Numbered from the stretch's first letter, positions 36,738-45,827 are shown. The stretch: DNA of 64,000 nucleotides from Mycobacterium sp. E3251 (GCF_001666835.1 NZ_LZJF01000141.1:1-64000); one strand, 5' to 3'. The notes: generated by a model from the letters alone, not told the origin. A program made the numbers and translations.

Positions 36738-38792
36738 ATGACGGGGTTCGGGCACCTGCTGGCGCCGGGACGGATCGGCGCCATGACGGTGCGCAACCGC
36801 CTGGTGATGTCTCCGATGGAGACCATGTACGGCACGCCTGATGGGCTGCCGTCCGAGCGCACGCGCGACTACTTCGCCGCCCGCGCCAGGGGCGGCGTCG
36901 GCCTGATCACGGTGGGCGCCACCGGGATCGACCACCAGCACCCGGAGACTCCCGGCGGGTTGCACCTGGCCACCGACGAATCGGTGGAGGCGCATCGGGC
37001 TCTCGTGGAGGTGGTGCACGAGCACGGCGCCAAGATCCAGCCACAAATCGTGCATGCCGGTCCCGACGGTCTGGGGCCGGAGATCTTCGGGGTCACGTCA
37101 TTGGGCCCGTCGGTGATCCCCTCCTACCTCACCGGACGCCCGTCCATCGAGATCAGCAAGCAACAGCTGTGCGGGGTGTTCGATTTGTTCAAGGCCGCTG
37201 CGCGGCGTGCCGTCGAGGCCGGGTACGACGGCATCGAGCTGCACGCCGCGCACGGCTACATGCTGCTGGGCTCGTTCCTTGCGCCGCAACGCAATCGCCG
37301 CACCGACGACTATCGCGGTGATTCGGCACGTGGCCGGGCGCGGGTGGTCCTCGATGCGGTGGCCGCGATCCGTTCCGAGATCGGTGACACCCTGCCGATC
37401 ACGCTGCGCATCTCGGGCTACGAAAGGGTCGCGGGTGGCCGGCCGATCTTCGAGACCGCGCAGCTGGCACCGGAGTTCGCGGCCGCGGGTGTCAACGCGT
37501 TCCATGTCAGCGGCGGGGTGATCGATCGGTTGGTGACCGGGATGGTCAACGGCGCCGATGACGGCGACGGGCTCAACGTCGGGGCCGCGGCGGCGGTCAA
37601 GCAGGTGGTCGACGTCCCCGTGATCGCCGTCGGCCGCATCCACGATCCGGCCCGGGCCGAACGGATCCTGGCCGACGGGCGCGCCGATTTCATCGCGATG
37701 GGTCGTCCCCTGCTGGCCGATCCCGAGCTTCCGCGCAAACTGCGCGACGGGCAGGTACACCGGATTCGCAAGTGTATATCCTGTGAAAACTGCATCGACG
37801 CAATGGAACTGCGTTTCTCTGTCGACTGCGCCGTCAATCCGCGCACCGGCAAGGAGCGCGAAATGACGGCGGCTCCCGCTGCGCGCCCCAAGCGTGTGGT
37901 GGTGATCGGCGGCGGGCCGGCCGGGCTGGAGGCAGCCCGGGTGGCCGCCGAGCGGGGACACCGCGTCACGCTTTTCGAACGCAGCACCGCGCTGGGCGGG
38001 GCGCTGCGCTGGGCATCGGTTCTGCATCCGGAGAACGAGCCTTTCCTGCGCTACCTGCGCAACGAGATCAAGCTCAGCAGCGTGGACGTCTGTCTTGGTC
38101 AAACGATTTCGTCTCAAGGCGTCATCGATGCCGACCCGGATGCGGTGATCGTGGCCACCGGCGGCAGGGTCGCCGTGCCGGTGATCCCCGGATCCGATCT
38201 GCCGCACGTACACACCGGCCCCGGGTTGCGCGAATTGCTGGGCGGGCGAACCGAATCCGGCGCACCGGCCTGGCAACGCCTGGGTGCTTCCGCGCTGGGC
38301 GGGTGGCGGCAGCGGCTGATGCATCCTGCCGCGGTCCGGATGGCCAGCCGCGCCTGGATGCCGCTCGGACGACGGGTCGCCATAATCGGCGGTGACCTGG
38401 TCGCCCTCGAACTGGCCGAATTCCTGGCGAGTCGGGGCCGGCTGGTGTCGATACTCGAATCCGGCAAAGACATCGCCCCGGAGGTGGGCAACAAACGCAA
38501 GACTGAACACATGGATCGCCTCGATCGGCTGGGCGTCACCGTGCATGTGCGGACCGCCGTCGAACGGATCACTACCGAGGCTGTGGTGTTCACCCCGGCC
38601 CGTGGCACCACCCGAGAGCTGGAGGCCGACAGCGTCGTGCTGGCCGGCACCGCCGAAGCCGACACCTCGATGTTCGACGCGCTGGTCGCCGCCCTGCCCG
38701 GCGCTCAGGTGCACGCCGCCGGCGACTGCACCGGGCTCGGGCTGATCCGCAAGGCCACCGAGGAAGGCGCGCGCGCCGCGTGCGCAATCTAG
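36738..38792 (+). CDS. OYE/FadH-type flavin, iron-sulfur oxidoreductase (2,4-dienoyl-CoA reductase-like)
   Basis: A 684-residue fusion: an N-terminal FMN TIM barrel (NRLVMSPMETMYG; LHAAHGYMLLGSFLAP; FIAMGRPLLADPELP), a central Fe-S cluster motif (CISCENC then Cys after 11 residues), and a C-terminal FAD/NAD(P) domain (VVVIGGGPAGLEAARVAAE; VAIIGGDLVALELAEFLA). That is the E. coli FadH architecture. The Cys spacing is C-x2-C-x2-C-x11-C, one residue shorter than FadH as recalled. Lies between adhB and the Rv0760c-like gene, 27 bases after adhB; I recall no gene there in M. tuberculosis. Substrate unknown. Confidence 0.9.
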   Translation: MTGFGHLLAPGRIGAMTVRNRLVMSPMETMYGTPDGLPSERTRDYFAARARGGVGLITVGATGIDHQHPETPGGLHLATDESVEAHRALVEVVHEHGAKIQPQIVHAGPDGLGPEIFGVTSLGPSVIPSYLTGRPSIEISKQQLCGVFDLFKAAARRAVEAGYDGIELHAAHGYMLLGSFLAPQRNRRTDDYRGDSARGRARVVLDAVAAIRSEIGDTLPITLRISGYERVAGGRPIFETAQLAPEFAAAGVNAFHVSGGVIDRLVTGMVNGADDGDGLNVGAAAAVKQVVDVPVIAVGRIHDPARAERILADGRADFIAMGRPLLADPELPRKLRDGQVHRIRKCISCENCIDAMELRFSVDCAVNPRTGKEREMTAAPAARPKRVVVIGGGPAGLEAARVAAERGHRVTLFERSTALGGALRWASVLHPENEPFLRYLRNEIKLSSVDVCLGQTISSQGVIDADPDAVIVATGGRVAVPVIPGSDLPHVHTGPGLRELLGGRTESGAPAWQRLGASALGGWRQRLMHPAAVRMASRAWMPLGRRVAIIGGDLVALELAEFLASRGRLVSILESGKDIAPEVGNKRKTEHMDRLDRLGVTVHVRTAVERITTEAVVFTPARGTTRELEADSVVLAGTAEADTSMFDALVAALPGAQVHAAGDCTGLGLIRKATEEGARAACAI

Positions 38793-38808
38793 TGACAGGA
38801 GAACAGAA

Positions 38809-39237
38809 ATGACCGAGGCCAAAGAATCCCAGGCCACTCCGGCGCTCGCCGCCTCGCAGGCCTCATGGCGATGCGTGCAAGCGCACGACCGGGAGGGTTG
38901 GCTGGCCCTGATGGCCGACGACGTCGTCATCGAGGATCCGATCGGCAAATCCGTGACCAACCCGGACGGCACCGGGGTCCGCGGGAAGGCAGCCGTCGGC
39001 GAATTCTTCGACAACAACATCGCGGCCAACCAGCTGTCCATCACTTGCGAGGAAACGTTCCCGTCGAGTTCGCCCCACGAGATCGCCCACATATTGGTGC
39101 TCAACAGCAAGTTCGAGGGCGGCCTCACCAGCTCGGTGCGGGGCGTCTTCACCTACACGGTCAACGACGCCGGACTCATCACCAACATGCGGGGGTACTG
39201 GAACCTCGATGTCATGCAGTTCGGCCAGGAGGACTGA
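38809..39237 (+). CDS. Ketosteroid-isomerase-like NTF2-fold protein (Rv0760c-like)
   Basis: A 142-residue protein. SQASWRCVQAHDREGWLALMA, then DDVVIEDPIGKS, places an acidic pair in the NTF2-fold active cavity, as in delta5-3-ketosteroid isomerases; GYWNLDVMQFGQED is the C-terminal strand. The M. tuberculosis homologue Rv0760c has a solved KSI-like structure. It follows the OYE gene by 16 bases with an AGGAGAAC ribosome site, ending the cyp51 operon. A steroid-like ligand would fit the operon but is not shown. Confidence 0.9.
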   Translation: MTEAKESQATPALAASQASWRCVQAHDREGWLALMADDVVIEDPIGKSVTNPDGTGVRGKAAVGEFFDNNIAANQLSITCEETFPSSSPHEIAHILVLNSKFEGGLTSSVRGVFTYTVNDAGLITNMRGYWNLDVMQFGQED

Positions 39238-39251
39238 GCCGGCCGCTCAGC

Positions 39252-39908
39252 CTAGCGACGCGTAAAGCTCAGATGCGTGACCCCGCTGGGACTGCTCACC
39301 GACTCCAGCTCGAATCGCTGCTCGAGGCCTTCCAGACCTTCCCACAACGGCTCCCCGTGCCCCAGCACGATCGGCACCAACACGACGTGCAGGTGGTCGA
39401 CGAGGTCGGCTGCGAGAAATTGGCGGACGGTCGAGGGGCCTCCTCCCACGCGAATGTCTAAATCTCCCACAGTTTTTCGGGCCAGCTGAAGGGCTTCCTC
39501 GGCAGTGCCGTCGATGAAGTGGAAGGTAGTGCCGCCCTCCATCTCGATCGAAGGCCGGGGGTGATGGGTGAGAACGAAGACCGGGGTATGGAATGGGGGA
39601 TCGGCGCCCCACCAGCCTTTCCATTCTGCGTCGCTGCCTTTGCGCACCCATGGGCCGCGCTGGGGCCCGAACTTGTTGCGCCCCATGATTTCGGCGCCGA
39701 TTCCTGGCTCCCACTTGCCGGCGATGGCGTCGTCGATGCCTGTCGTGCCGCCCGCCTCACCGTGCATAGCGCGGAAGGTGCGTGTCGCGAAAAACCACTC
39801 GTGCAACCGCCGCCCGGCATGCCCAAACGGTGCGTCCAGGCTTTGGCCGCTACCCGTGGCGAAGCCGTCGAGCGAGACCGAGAGGTTGTGCACACGCACC
39901 TGTGACAT
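39252..39908 (-). CDS. RibD C-terminal / DHFR-fold reductase
   Basis: A 218-residue protein starting at 39908, with AGGAGA upstream; the open frame beyond has no ribosome site. VRVHNLSVSLDGFATG is the dihydrofolate-reductase/RibD fold start with the SLDG motif; IMGRNKFGP is the second hallmark, and DIRVGGGPSTVRQFLAADLVD forms the NADP-binding loop. VPIVLGHGEPLWEG completes the fold. Such stand-alone RibD_C proteins reduce pterin/flavin-type or drug substrates; the real one is unknown. Convergent with the cyp51 operon. Confidence 0.88.
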   Translation of the reverse strand: MSQVRVHNLSVSLDGFATGSGQSLDAPFGHAGRRLHEWFFATRTFRAMHGEAGGTTGIDDAIAGKWEPGIGAEIMGRNKFGPQRGPWVRKGSDAEWKGWWGADPPFHTPVFVLTHHPRPSIEMEGGTTFHFIDGTAEEALQLARKTVGDLDIRVGGGPSTVRQFLAADLVDHLHVVLVPIVLGHGEPLWEGLEGLEQRFELESVSSPSGVTHLSFTRR

Positions 39909-40060
39909 GGCGGAATCTCCTGAACTTCTATCCGAGGCGTTGATCTTGCAAGGATTGACCATCACCACTTCTGGAATTCATCGCCGAGATTGCCGTCATG
40001 GTCGTGATGTGGACGGCGACCATGACCGTGGCGGCAATTTCGACGCCCTATGCTGGGGCC

Positions 40061-40465
40061 ATGGCGTCGATCTTCACCAAGATCATCAACCGTGAACTTC
40101 CCGGCCGCTTCGTCTACGAGGACGACGACGTCGTCGCGTTCCTGACGATCGAGCCCATGACCCAAGGGCACACGTTGGTGGTGCCGCGGGCCGAAATCGA
40201 TCAGTGGCAGGACGTCGATGGCGCGACGTTCGCCCGGATCATGAGCGTGAGTCAGCTCATCGGCAAGGCAGTGTGCAAGGCCTTCAGGACTGAGCGGGCG
40301 GGGGTGATCATCGCCGGGCTGGAGGTGCCCCATCTGCATGTGCACGTGTTCCCCACCCGCCGCCTGAGCGACTTCGGTTTCGCCAACGTCGACCGCAACC
40401 CGTCACCGGAGTCGCTGGACGAGGCGCAGGCCAAAATCAAGGCCGCCCTGGCTCAATTGGCGTGA
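40061..40465 (+). CDS. HIT-domain nucleotide hydrolase (Rv0759c-like)
   Basis: A 134-residue histidine-triad protein. [20 protein letters not shown] is the family start, [11 protein letters not shown] follows, and the HxHxHxx active-site motif is [11 protein letters not shown]; the first two His coordinate and the third is the nucleophile that forms a nucleotidyl intermediate. Likely cytosolic AMP-lysine or adenosine-phosphoramidase type activity, by family. The 3' end overlaps the phoR 3' end by 13 bases on the opposite strand. Confidence 0.9.
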   Translation: MASIFTKIINRELPGRFVYEDDDVVAFLTIEPMTQGHTLVVPRAEIDQWQDVDGATFARIMSVSQLIGKAVCKAFRTERAGVIIAGLEVPHLHVHVFPTRRLSDFGFANVDRNPSPESLDEAQAKIKAALAQLA

Positions 40466-41895
40466 GCCGGCTCCTGCGCAGGCACTTCGCTGACGCGCGG
40501 CAGCGTGACGCGGAAACAGCAGCCCTCCCCGGGCGCGGTCGTCACCGTGACGGCGCCGCCGTGCGCACGTACCAGCGAGTCGACGATCGATAGCCCCAGT
40601 CCGGTACCTCCGCTGGCGCGTGCCCGCGACGAGTCGGTGCGATAGAAGCGTTCGAAGACGCGCGACGCGTCCTGCTCTGTCATCCCGGGCCCCTTGTCGG
40701 CCACCTCGAGCACGGCGTCGTCCCCCGCCGTGCCGACCCGGACGGTGACGTCGGCGCGCTCCGGGGTGTGCTGCAAGGCATTCGCGACCAGGTTGCTCAG
40801 CACCTGTCGGATCCGCGGTTCGTCCCCGAGCACCTCCGGGGTGCCCGGGCCGTCGAGCACTTCCATGGCAATGGTGCGTTTGGGGTCCATCGCCTGCGCG
40901 TCGTGCACGGCGTCGCTGGCCAGCGCAAGCAGGTCGACCCGGTTGTGCTCGAGCGGTCGTTGCACATCCAGGCGGGCCAACAGCAGCAGGTCGTCGACCA
41001 GCAGCCCCATCCGGCTGGCTTCGCTTTCGATCCGCGACAACAGCATGGCGACGTCTCGCGCGGCGCCCTGCCGATACAGCTCCGCGAAGCCCCGGATGGT
41101 CGTCAGCGGGGTGCGCAGCTCGTGGCTGGCGTCGGTGATGAACCGCCGCATCCGCTCCTCGGAACCGCGGGCCTTCTCGGCCGACGACTCCGACGACGCG
41201 AGCGCTTCCTGAATCTGCGCAAGCATCCCGTTGAGGGCGAGGGACAGCCGGCCGACCTCGGTGCGTGGATCACGTTCCGGGACACGGCGATCCAGCTGGC
41301 CGGCGGCGATCGCCGCGGCAGTCTGCTCGACCTCGGACAGCGGCCGCAGGCTGCGCTGAACGACCGCAAAGCCGGCGATGCCGACCACGACCAGCACCGC
41401 CACCCCAATGCCGATCTGCAGCCAGACCAGGGAGCTGACGGTGTGTTGGACATCGGAAAGGTCGATCGCCACGGTCGTCAGGCCGTGTGGGCCGCGCACC
41501 GAAACCGCGCGCCACAGGATGTCGGACCCGTTGACCGACGGCAGCGTCGTCGGATTGGGGCCGACATCGTTGTTGGGCGGCAATGCCGGTTCGGAGTTGC
41601 GGTCGTTGATGGCGGTGAACGGCGTGCCATCAGTGCCGATGCCGCGCACGTAGAACTTCGACGGCGGGCGGGCAGGGTCCGGGCCCTCATAGGGCGGTGG
41701 CGACTGCCGCCGCGGGGCCTGCGCCCAACCGCGCGACGCGTCGAGCAGCGTCTGGTCGATCCGGGTAACCAGGCTGTGCCGCAGGATCGAAGTGACCGCG
41801 ATGCCCGAGACTGCCAGCCCGCACGCCACCAGCACCAGAGTCGCCGCGACCAGCCCTACCCGGAGCGGCAATCCACGTCGATGCGGTGTAGTCAT
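40453..41895 (-). CDS. phoR: Sensor histidine kinase PhoR
   Basis: A 480-residue sensor. TM1 is residues 11-36, an extracytoplasmic loop (about 37-155) follows, and TM2 is about 158-180 ([19 protein letters not shown]). HAMP then leads to the HisKA motif [19 protein letters not shown] with phospho-accepting His258. The HATPase domain shows NALQHTPE (N box), EVADKGPGM (G1), FERFYRTD and [14 protein letters not shown]. It phosphorylates PhoP; the M. tuberculosis PhoPR system controls virulence lipids, ESX-1 secretion and pH response. Lies 40 bases after phoP. Confidence 0.96.
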   Translation of the reverse strand: MTTPHRRGLPLRVGLVAATLVLVACGLAVSGIAVTSILRHSLVTRIDQTLLDASRGWAQAPRRQSPPPYEGPDPARPPSKFYVRGIGTDGTPFTAINDRNSEPALPPNNDVGPNPTTLPSVNGSDILWRAVSVRGPHGLTTVAIDLSDVQHTVSSLVWLQIGIGVAVLVVVGIAGFAVVQRSLRPLSEVEQTAAAIAAGQLDRRVPERDPRTEVGRLSLALNGMLAQIQEALASSESSAEKARGSEERMRRFITDASHELRTPLTTIRGFAELYRQGAARDVAMLLSRIESEASRMGLLVDDLLLLARLDVQRPLEHNRVDLLALASDAVHDAQAMDPKRTIAMEVLDGPGTPEVLGDEPRIRQVLSNLVANALQHTPERADVTVRVGTAGDDAVLEVADKGPGMTEQDASRVFERFYRTDSSRARASGGTGLGLSIVDSLVRAHGGAVTVTTAPGEGCCFRVTLPRVSEVPAQEPAHAN

Positions 41896-41935
41896 GCGAA
41901 TTTTTCTTCGCTAACGCTGATGACCGAGCGCGGAC

Positions 41936-42655
41936 TCAGCGCGGTTCCCGCAACACGTAACCCACTCCCCGCAGGGTGTGCAGCAGCCGCTTCTCCCCGG
42001 TGTCGATCTTGCGGCGCAGATACGACACGTAGGACTCGACGACATTGACGTCACCTCCGAAGTCATATCGCCACACGTGGTCGAGGATCTTGGGCTTGCT
42101 CAAGACCGTGCCGGCGTTGATCACAAAGTAACGCAGCAGCGTGAACTCGGTCGGCGACAGCGAGACCGGTTCGCCGGCCTTCCACACCTCATGGGTCTCC
42201 TCGTCGAGTTCGATGTCGGCGAAGGTCAGCCGGGCGCTGCGGGGCTCAGCTCCGCCCTTTCCGGCGCGCCGCAGGATGACCCGCAGCCGGGCGACGACTT
42301 CTTCCAGGCTGAACGGCTTGGTCACGTAGTCGTCGCCGCCCAGGGTCAGGCCGGCGATCTTGTCCTGCAATGAATCGCGGGCCGTCAGGAACAACGCCGG
42401 GGCGTCTATGCCGTCGGCGCGCAGGCGCCGCAGCACGCCGAACCCGTCCATGCCGGGCATCATCACGTCCAGGATCACCGCGTCGGGGCGTGCTTCCCGG
42501 GCCCGGTCCAGGGCTTGGGCGCCGTTGGTCGCGGTGTAGACCTCGAACCCCTGAAACTTGAGGCTCACCGAGAGCAGCTCGACGATATTGGCCTCGTCGT
42601 CGACCACGAGGACACGAGCCTCGGGTTTCGTTTCACTTGGGGTTGCCGTGGTCAT
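41936..42655 (-). CDS. phoP: Response regulator PhoP (OmpR/PhoB family)
   Basis: A 239-residue regulator (M. tuberculosis PhoP is 247). The receiver domain has LVVDDEANI, phospho-acceptor Asp63 in VILDVMMPGMDG, and the Lys of DDYVTKPF. The winged helix shows SLSPTEFTLLRYFVINAG, DHVWRYDFGGDVNVVESYVS and LRRKIDTG with the wing GVGYVLREPR; this is identical in style to M. tuberculosis PhoP, and its recognition helix is conserved. Binds direct repeats. It is first in the phoPR operon and is divergent from the repeat protein gene. Confidence 0.97.
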   Translation of the reverse strand: MTTATPSETKPEARVLVVDDEANIVELLSVSLKFQGFEVYTATNGAQALDRAREARPDAVILDVMMPGMDGFGVLRRLRADGIDAPALFLTARDSLQDKIAGLTLGGDDYVTKPFSLEEVVARLRVILRRAGKGGAEPRSARLTFADIELDEETHEVWKAGEPVSLSPTEFTLLRYFVINAGTVLSKPKILDHVWRYDFGGDVNVVESYVSYLRRKIDTGEKRLLHTLRGVGYVLREPR

Positions 42656-42811
42656 CAGATTCTTCTGCCTCTTGTTGAACGTTTCCTATGTGAAGATTGT
42701 GTGGTTGCTGAAAGCTCAGTGCCAACACTCTGATAGTAGTCTGCCAGGAATCATCGCGACCGCTTGGACCTGCGCGGGCTGACGCGGTCGCGTCGCGAAT
42801 AAACTCGTGGA
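42656..42811. promoter_or_regulatory. Divergent promoter region between phoP and the repeat protein; possible PhoP repeats
   Basis: This 156-base gap is AT-richer than its surroundings. On the phoP sense strand it holds CACACAA, four bases, then CACATAG, an 11-base-period pair that loosely resembles PhoP direct repeats, and a TTTCAGCAACC before it. PhoP autoregulation is known in M. tuberculosis; the assignment of these bases as sites is weak. Confidence 0.3.
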
Positions 42812-43528
42812 ATGAACCTCGCCGCACGGATCGTCTTGGCCGCGACCGCCCCGGCACGTGTCGGGCTTGCCGCCGCGGACGCCGGCCTGACCGTGGCAAC
42901 CGCGGCGGTCGGGGTGGCGAAGCGGGCATTGGGCGAAGGCGGGACCGGCGGGACGAACGCCATGACCTCCATGCTGGGAATCGACGACGCGATCGTTCGC
43001 GCCAACCGGCTCGCGCGGCTGCTCGACGACGATGCGCCACTGGGACGCGCCGTGGCGCCGGACGGCCCGATCGATCGGCTGCTGCGCCCGGGCGGGGTCG
43101 TCGACATGCTGACAGCGGACGGCGGTCTGCTGGACCGCCTCACCGCGGAGGGCGGCGGTCTGCACCGCACGCTGCAACCCGGTGGCCTGGCTGATCAGCT
43201 TGTCTCCGAGGACGGATTGATCGAGCGGCTGCTGGCCGAGGATGGGCTGGCCGACCGCCTGCTGAGCGAGGGCGGTCTGGTCGACAAGCTGACGGCGAAG
43301 AACGGGCCGCTGGACCAGCTCGCCGACGTCGCCGACACTCTGGCGCGGCTGACACCCGGGATGGAAGCGCTGGAGCCCGCGATCGCCACGCTGCAGGACG
43401 CGGTCGTCGCGCTCACCATGGTGGTCAACCCGCTGAGCAATATCGCCGACCGGATCCCGCTCCCGGGCCGGCGGCGCCCTTCGTCCCGGGCGGTGCGCTC
43501 AACGCGCATCATCGACAGCGGCGAGTGA
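42812..43528 (+). CDS. Decapeptide-repeat protein (Rv0756c-like, unknown function)
   Basis: A 238-residue protein of unknown function. The N-terminal 40 residues are Ala/Val-rich and may be a membrane or hydrophobic segment. Residues 81-170 are nine exact 10-residue units of the type x-[AP]-[EDP]-G-G-[LVP]-x-D-R-L (for example VAPDGPIDRL, LAEDGLADRL). Then follows a helical segment (LEPAIATLQDAVVALTMVVNPLSNIADRIPLPG), with a basic Ser-rich tail. The conserved Gly-Leu-Asp-Arg-Leu units suggest a solenoid. It is divergent from phoP and ends 28 bases before the tRNA. Homologues are mycobacterial. Confidence 0.8.
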   Translation: MNLAARIVLAATAPARVGLAAADAGLTVATAAVGVAKRALGEGGTGGTNAMTSMLGIDDAIVRANRLARLLDDDAPLGRAVAPDGPIDRLLRPGGVVDMLTADGGLLDRLTAEGGGLHRTLQPGGLADQLVSEDGLIERLLAEDGLADRLLSEGGLVDKLTAKNGPLDQLADVADTLARLTPGMEALEPAIATLQDAVVALTMVVNPLSNIADRIPLPGRRRPSSRAVRSTRIIDSGE

Positions 43529-43556
43529 CCGTTTAGGCTTGGACCGGTTTGATCCC

Positions 43557-43628
43557 GCCTCCTTAGCTCAGTGGTAGAGCACTCGCCTTGTAAGCGAGCG
43601 GTCGTCAGTTCAATCCTGACAGGAGGCT
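43557..43628 (+). tRNA. tRNA-Thr (anticodon TGT)
   Basis: A complete 72-base cloverleaf. Acceptor strands GCCTCCT and AGGAGGC pair; the D arm is GCTC-AGTGGTA-GAGC, the anticodon arm CTCGC-CTTGTAA-GCGAG with anticodon TGT, and the T arm GTCAG-TTCAATC-CTGAC. The discriminator is T at 43628. The terminal CCA is not encoded. Located in the same direction as the upstream repeat protein gene. Confidence 0.97.
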
Positions 43629-43696
43629 CCGTAAGGTGGATGATTGGTTTCATGCCCGCAGTCGGCGCCATTGAACGCTGTACCGATGGCTCATGG

Positions 43697-44257
43697 ATGA
43701 CACGCGTTTTCGCTGCAGCGGCGGCCGCGGTCGCCGTGGTCATTGCCGAATGCTCGTGTCCCACCGCTTCGGCTGACCCCACGTCCGAGACTCCACCGTT
43801 CCCGATCGGTCAGATGGGCGTGCCCGTGCATGCTCGGGCGGCCGATGGTGCGACCGCCGACATCACGGTCAACAGTGCGAGGTGGTTACCGCCGGGATGC
43901 ACCACCCATTTTGCGATTCCGACGCCTGGCTCCTCATGCGGCGTGGTGGAACTGACTATCACCGGAACGTCCCACCCGTTCTTCAAGTTCGACCACGGCT
44001 ACATATTTGCCGGGTACGGCGGTGGCAATCAGCCATGGACCCATCCCGACGAAGCGCCCCAGCCGGCGACGCTTGCGGTCGACTACCAGAGGCTCGACAA
44101 GATGCCCCCGCTGCAATCGGGCGGCCTTCACGACGGCCAAACCGCGCACGGATTCGTCGGTTTCGCTATGCCGACGGCTGGTGACCTGTACATGACGATC
44201 AACGATCCCGCGCAGCCAGCTCCCTACACCGAAGCGGGCTTCATCGTCCACACTTGA
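43697..44257 (+). CDS. Secreted hypothetical protein, MPT63-like beta-sandwich possible
   Basis: A 186-residue protein from the ATG at 43697 (ATGs at 43640 and 43652 are also open). It starts with a clear signal peptide (FAAAAAAVAVVIAECSCPTASADP, cut after ASA). The mature part is beta-rich, with VELTITGTSHPFFKFDHGYIFAG and HGFVGFAMPTAGDLYMTIND; the layout resembles secreted MPT63/DUF1942 or DUF4352 Ig-like proteins, but the match is weak. Two or three cysteines could form a disulfide. The first gene after tRNA-Thr. Function unknown. Confidence 0.7.
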   Translation: MTRVFAAAAAAVAVVIAECSCPTASADPTSETPPFPIGQMGVPVHARAADGATADITVNSARWLPPGCTTHFAIPTPGSSCGVVELTITGTSHPFFKFDHGYIFAGYGGGNQPWTHPDEAPQPATLAVDYQRLDKMPPLQSGGLHDGQTAHGFVGFAMPTAGDLYMTINDPAQPAPYTEAGFIVHT

Positions 44258-44320
44258 CGCTCGTCGGTCGCCGTGCAGTACACGCGTGCGGTCGTTCAAT
44301 CCTCAAGGCGTCTGGCGCTG

Positions 44321-44629
44321 TCAGATCCCCGCGCAGATATGGATGATTGGAATCGGCGCGCAGATGCTGGCCGAGACGTAAGGCCTCGGGCCGTAATAGC
44401 CACCCCAAGCGGGCGGCGGAGGCGGCGGCGGTGGGGCTGCCGGGGGCGGCGCTGCTGGTTGGGCCGCCTGGGCGAGAACCACACAGGTATCGGATGGTGC
44501 GTCGTAGACGGTGCCTTCGCCGCATTCAGCGGCCCTACTCACAGCCGGCGAGAGAGACGTGATGGCGACCGCCAGCGCGAATACGGCTGGGCCGATGACC
44601 GCCAAGCGGTTAGCTAACCTGAGCATCAC
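44321..44629 (-). CDS. Small secreted proline-rich protein
   Basis: A 102-residue protein: a signal sequence (about residues 1-33, LAVIGPAVFALAVAITSLSPAVSRAAE), then ECGEGTVYDAPSDTCVVLAQ with a likely disulfide, a run of about 20 Pro/Ala (APPPPPPPPAW), and a C-terminal YYGPRPYVSASICAPIPIIHICAG with two further Cys. No known enzyme motif. Such exported Pro-rich proteins with a Tyr/Gly tail are frequent in mycobacteria and are mostly uncharacterised. ATG at 44629. Confidence 0.6.
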   Translation of the reverse strand: MMLRLANRLAVIGPAVFALAVAITSLSPAVSRAAECGEGTVYDAPSDTCVVLAQAAQPAAPPPAAPPPPPPPPAWGGYYGPRPYVSASICAPIPIIHICAGI

Positions 44630-44673
44630 ATGTCTCCGTGCAGGGAGATCGTAGCGCTGACCCCATTGCTAGG

Positions 44674-44695
44674 GAAGGGGCCGAAGTACCCCTTC
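44674..44695. other. Hairpin upstream of the proline-rich gene
   Basis: GAAGGGG and CCCCTTC are a perfect 7-bp inverted repeat around an 8-base loop, in the 224-base non-coding gap between two divergent genes. It could be a regulatory stem or chance. Confidence 0.3.
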
Positions 44696-44853
44696 GGTCG
44701 CCGCCTTACGTGAGCGCACCCGTCGTCCCCGGTGATCGAAGTCGCCGGGTTCGAAGAAGCTGTTCGACCAGCCGGCGCAACGACTCTGGCGTAGCACCGG
44801 CCGTAGTGGGTAGCCGATGACGTAGGACGTGTTGTTCAGGTGGAGGTCGCGCG

Positions 44854-45738
44854 ATGCCGGTTACGGCGGGGCCCGTTCCCGGGATGACTTCGGATTTGCA
44901 CAGGGTCCGGATGGACCCGGGGCGCTTCCGCAGCGGGCGTTGGTTGCTGCTCGGCGAGGGAGTGCTGGTGACGGCGTTCGGCATTGCCGGGCTGATTTCG
45001 GCTGCCCTGCATCCGCACGCGGTGCCCACCGGCACCCCAGTTCTCGGGCTGGCATTGACTCCGGCGCAGAGCGCGATTCTGCTGACGCTTGGGGTACTGG
45101 CCATCGCGGCTGTCGGCAATCGCCGAGCGGCGGTGACTGTCACGGCGCTGAGTGCGGTGGCCTACCTGCTCTTGTTGTTCTTCAGCAGCGTGGCCACCGC
45201 GCGCACGGTACCGACACCCCTGGGATTTCACGCCGCTGACATCGTCCTGCACGGTTTACTCGGGGTGGTCAACTTCGCCCTGCTGATGTGGCTGATTCCC
45301 GACGAGTTGGGAGACGAGGCTTGGGTGCGGCGACGGGGACGCGACCGCGAGCCGAAGGCCGCTGCCTCCGATGCTGCCTTTCCGGACGTGGCTTCGGCGA
45401 CGGAGGCAGGACCACCGCCCTTGGCGGCAGTGGCGCGCGCGCACGAAGTCGGAGCCTACGAAAGCCCGTCGCAACGTCCAGTCGTGCCTCGACAGGCAAG
45501 CCAGCCGGGGTCGACCATCCCGCCCGTCAGTGTTCCGGGTTCAGGCCGCACCCTTGCTGAACAACCGAGTAGCCAACAAACGAACGAGCCCTCGGCTCAC
45601 AACTTCGAGAGCTCAACACAGCCGAACCGCATCGTCGCTCGGGCGAACGATGCACTGCGATCAGGTGGTGTCGTTCCCGTGGCCTTGGCAATTCTGGCCG
45701 CTGTCGTCGGCATCGCCATCTGGTTACGACGCCGCTGA
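44854..45738 (+). CDS. DUF4383-like membrane protein with a disordered tail
   Basis: A 294-residue membrane protein. Four hydrophobic segments lie in residues 28-150 (LLLGEGVLVTAFGIAGLISAA; ILLTLGVLAIAAVG; TVTALSAVAYLLLLFF; ADIVLHGLLGVVNFALLMWLI), like DUF4383. Then follow about 110 polar, Pro/Ser-rich residues and a last segment near the C-terminus (ALAILAAVVGIAIWLRRR). The start at 44854 has a strong GGTGGAGG ribosome site. Function unknown. Confidence 0.75.
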   Translation: MPVTAGPVPGMTSDLHRVRMDPGRFRSGRWLLLGEGVLVTAFGIAGLISAALHPHAVPTGTPVLGLALTPAQSAILLTLGVLAIAAVGNRRAAVTVTALSAVAYLLLLFFSSVATARTVPTPLGFHAADIVLHGLLGVVNFALLMWLIPDELGDEAWVRRRGRDREPKAAASDAAFPDVASATEAGPPPLAAVARAHEVGAYESPSQRPVVPRQASQPGSTIPPVSVPGSGRTLAEQPSSQQTNEPSAHNFESSTQPNRIVARANDALRSGGVVPVALAILAAVVGIAIWLRRR

Positions 45739-45827
45739 ACAGCCAAACCCTCCGTAATTCCCCTTCACGGTCCTCGTTCACCGCCGAAGATCCGCGCGGA
45801 GCCGCAGTCAAGACGTCCCCGACGCTG

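Noticed and set aside
37098..39152. 684-residue frame on the minus strand opposite the OYE gene
   Set aside because: Low-complexity His/Arg/Gly translation without a domain, overlapping a clear flavoenzyme on the other strand; the equal length is coincidental.
43557..43628. tRNA-Thr as an active integration site
   Set aside because: No integrase, excisionase or second copy of the tRNA 3' end was seen in the window, so an integrated element cannot be supported.
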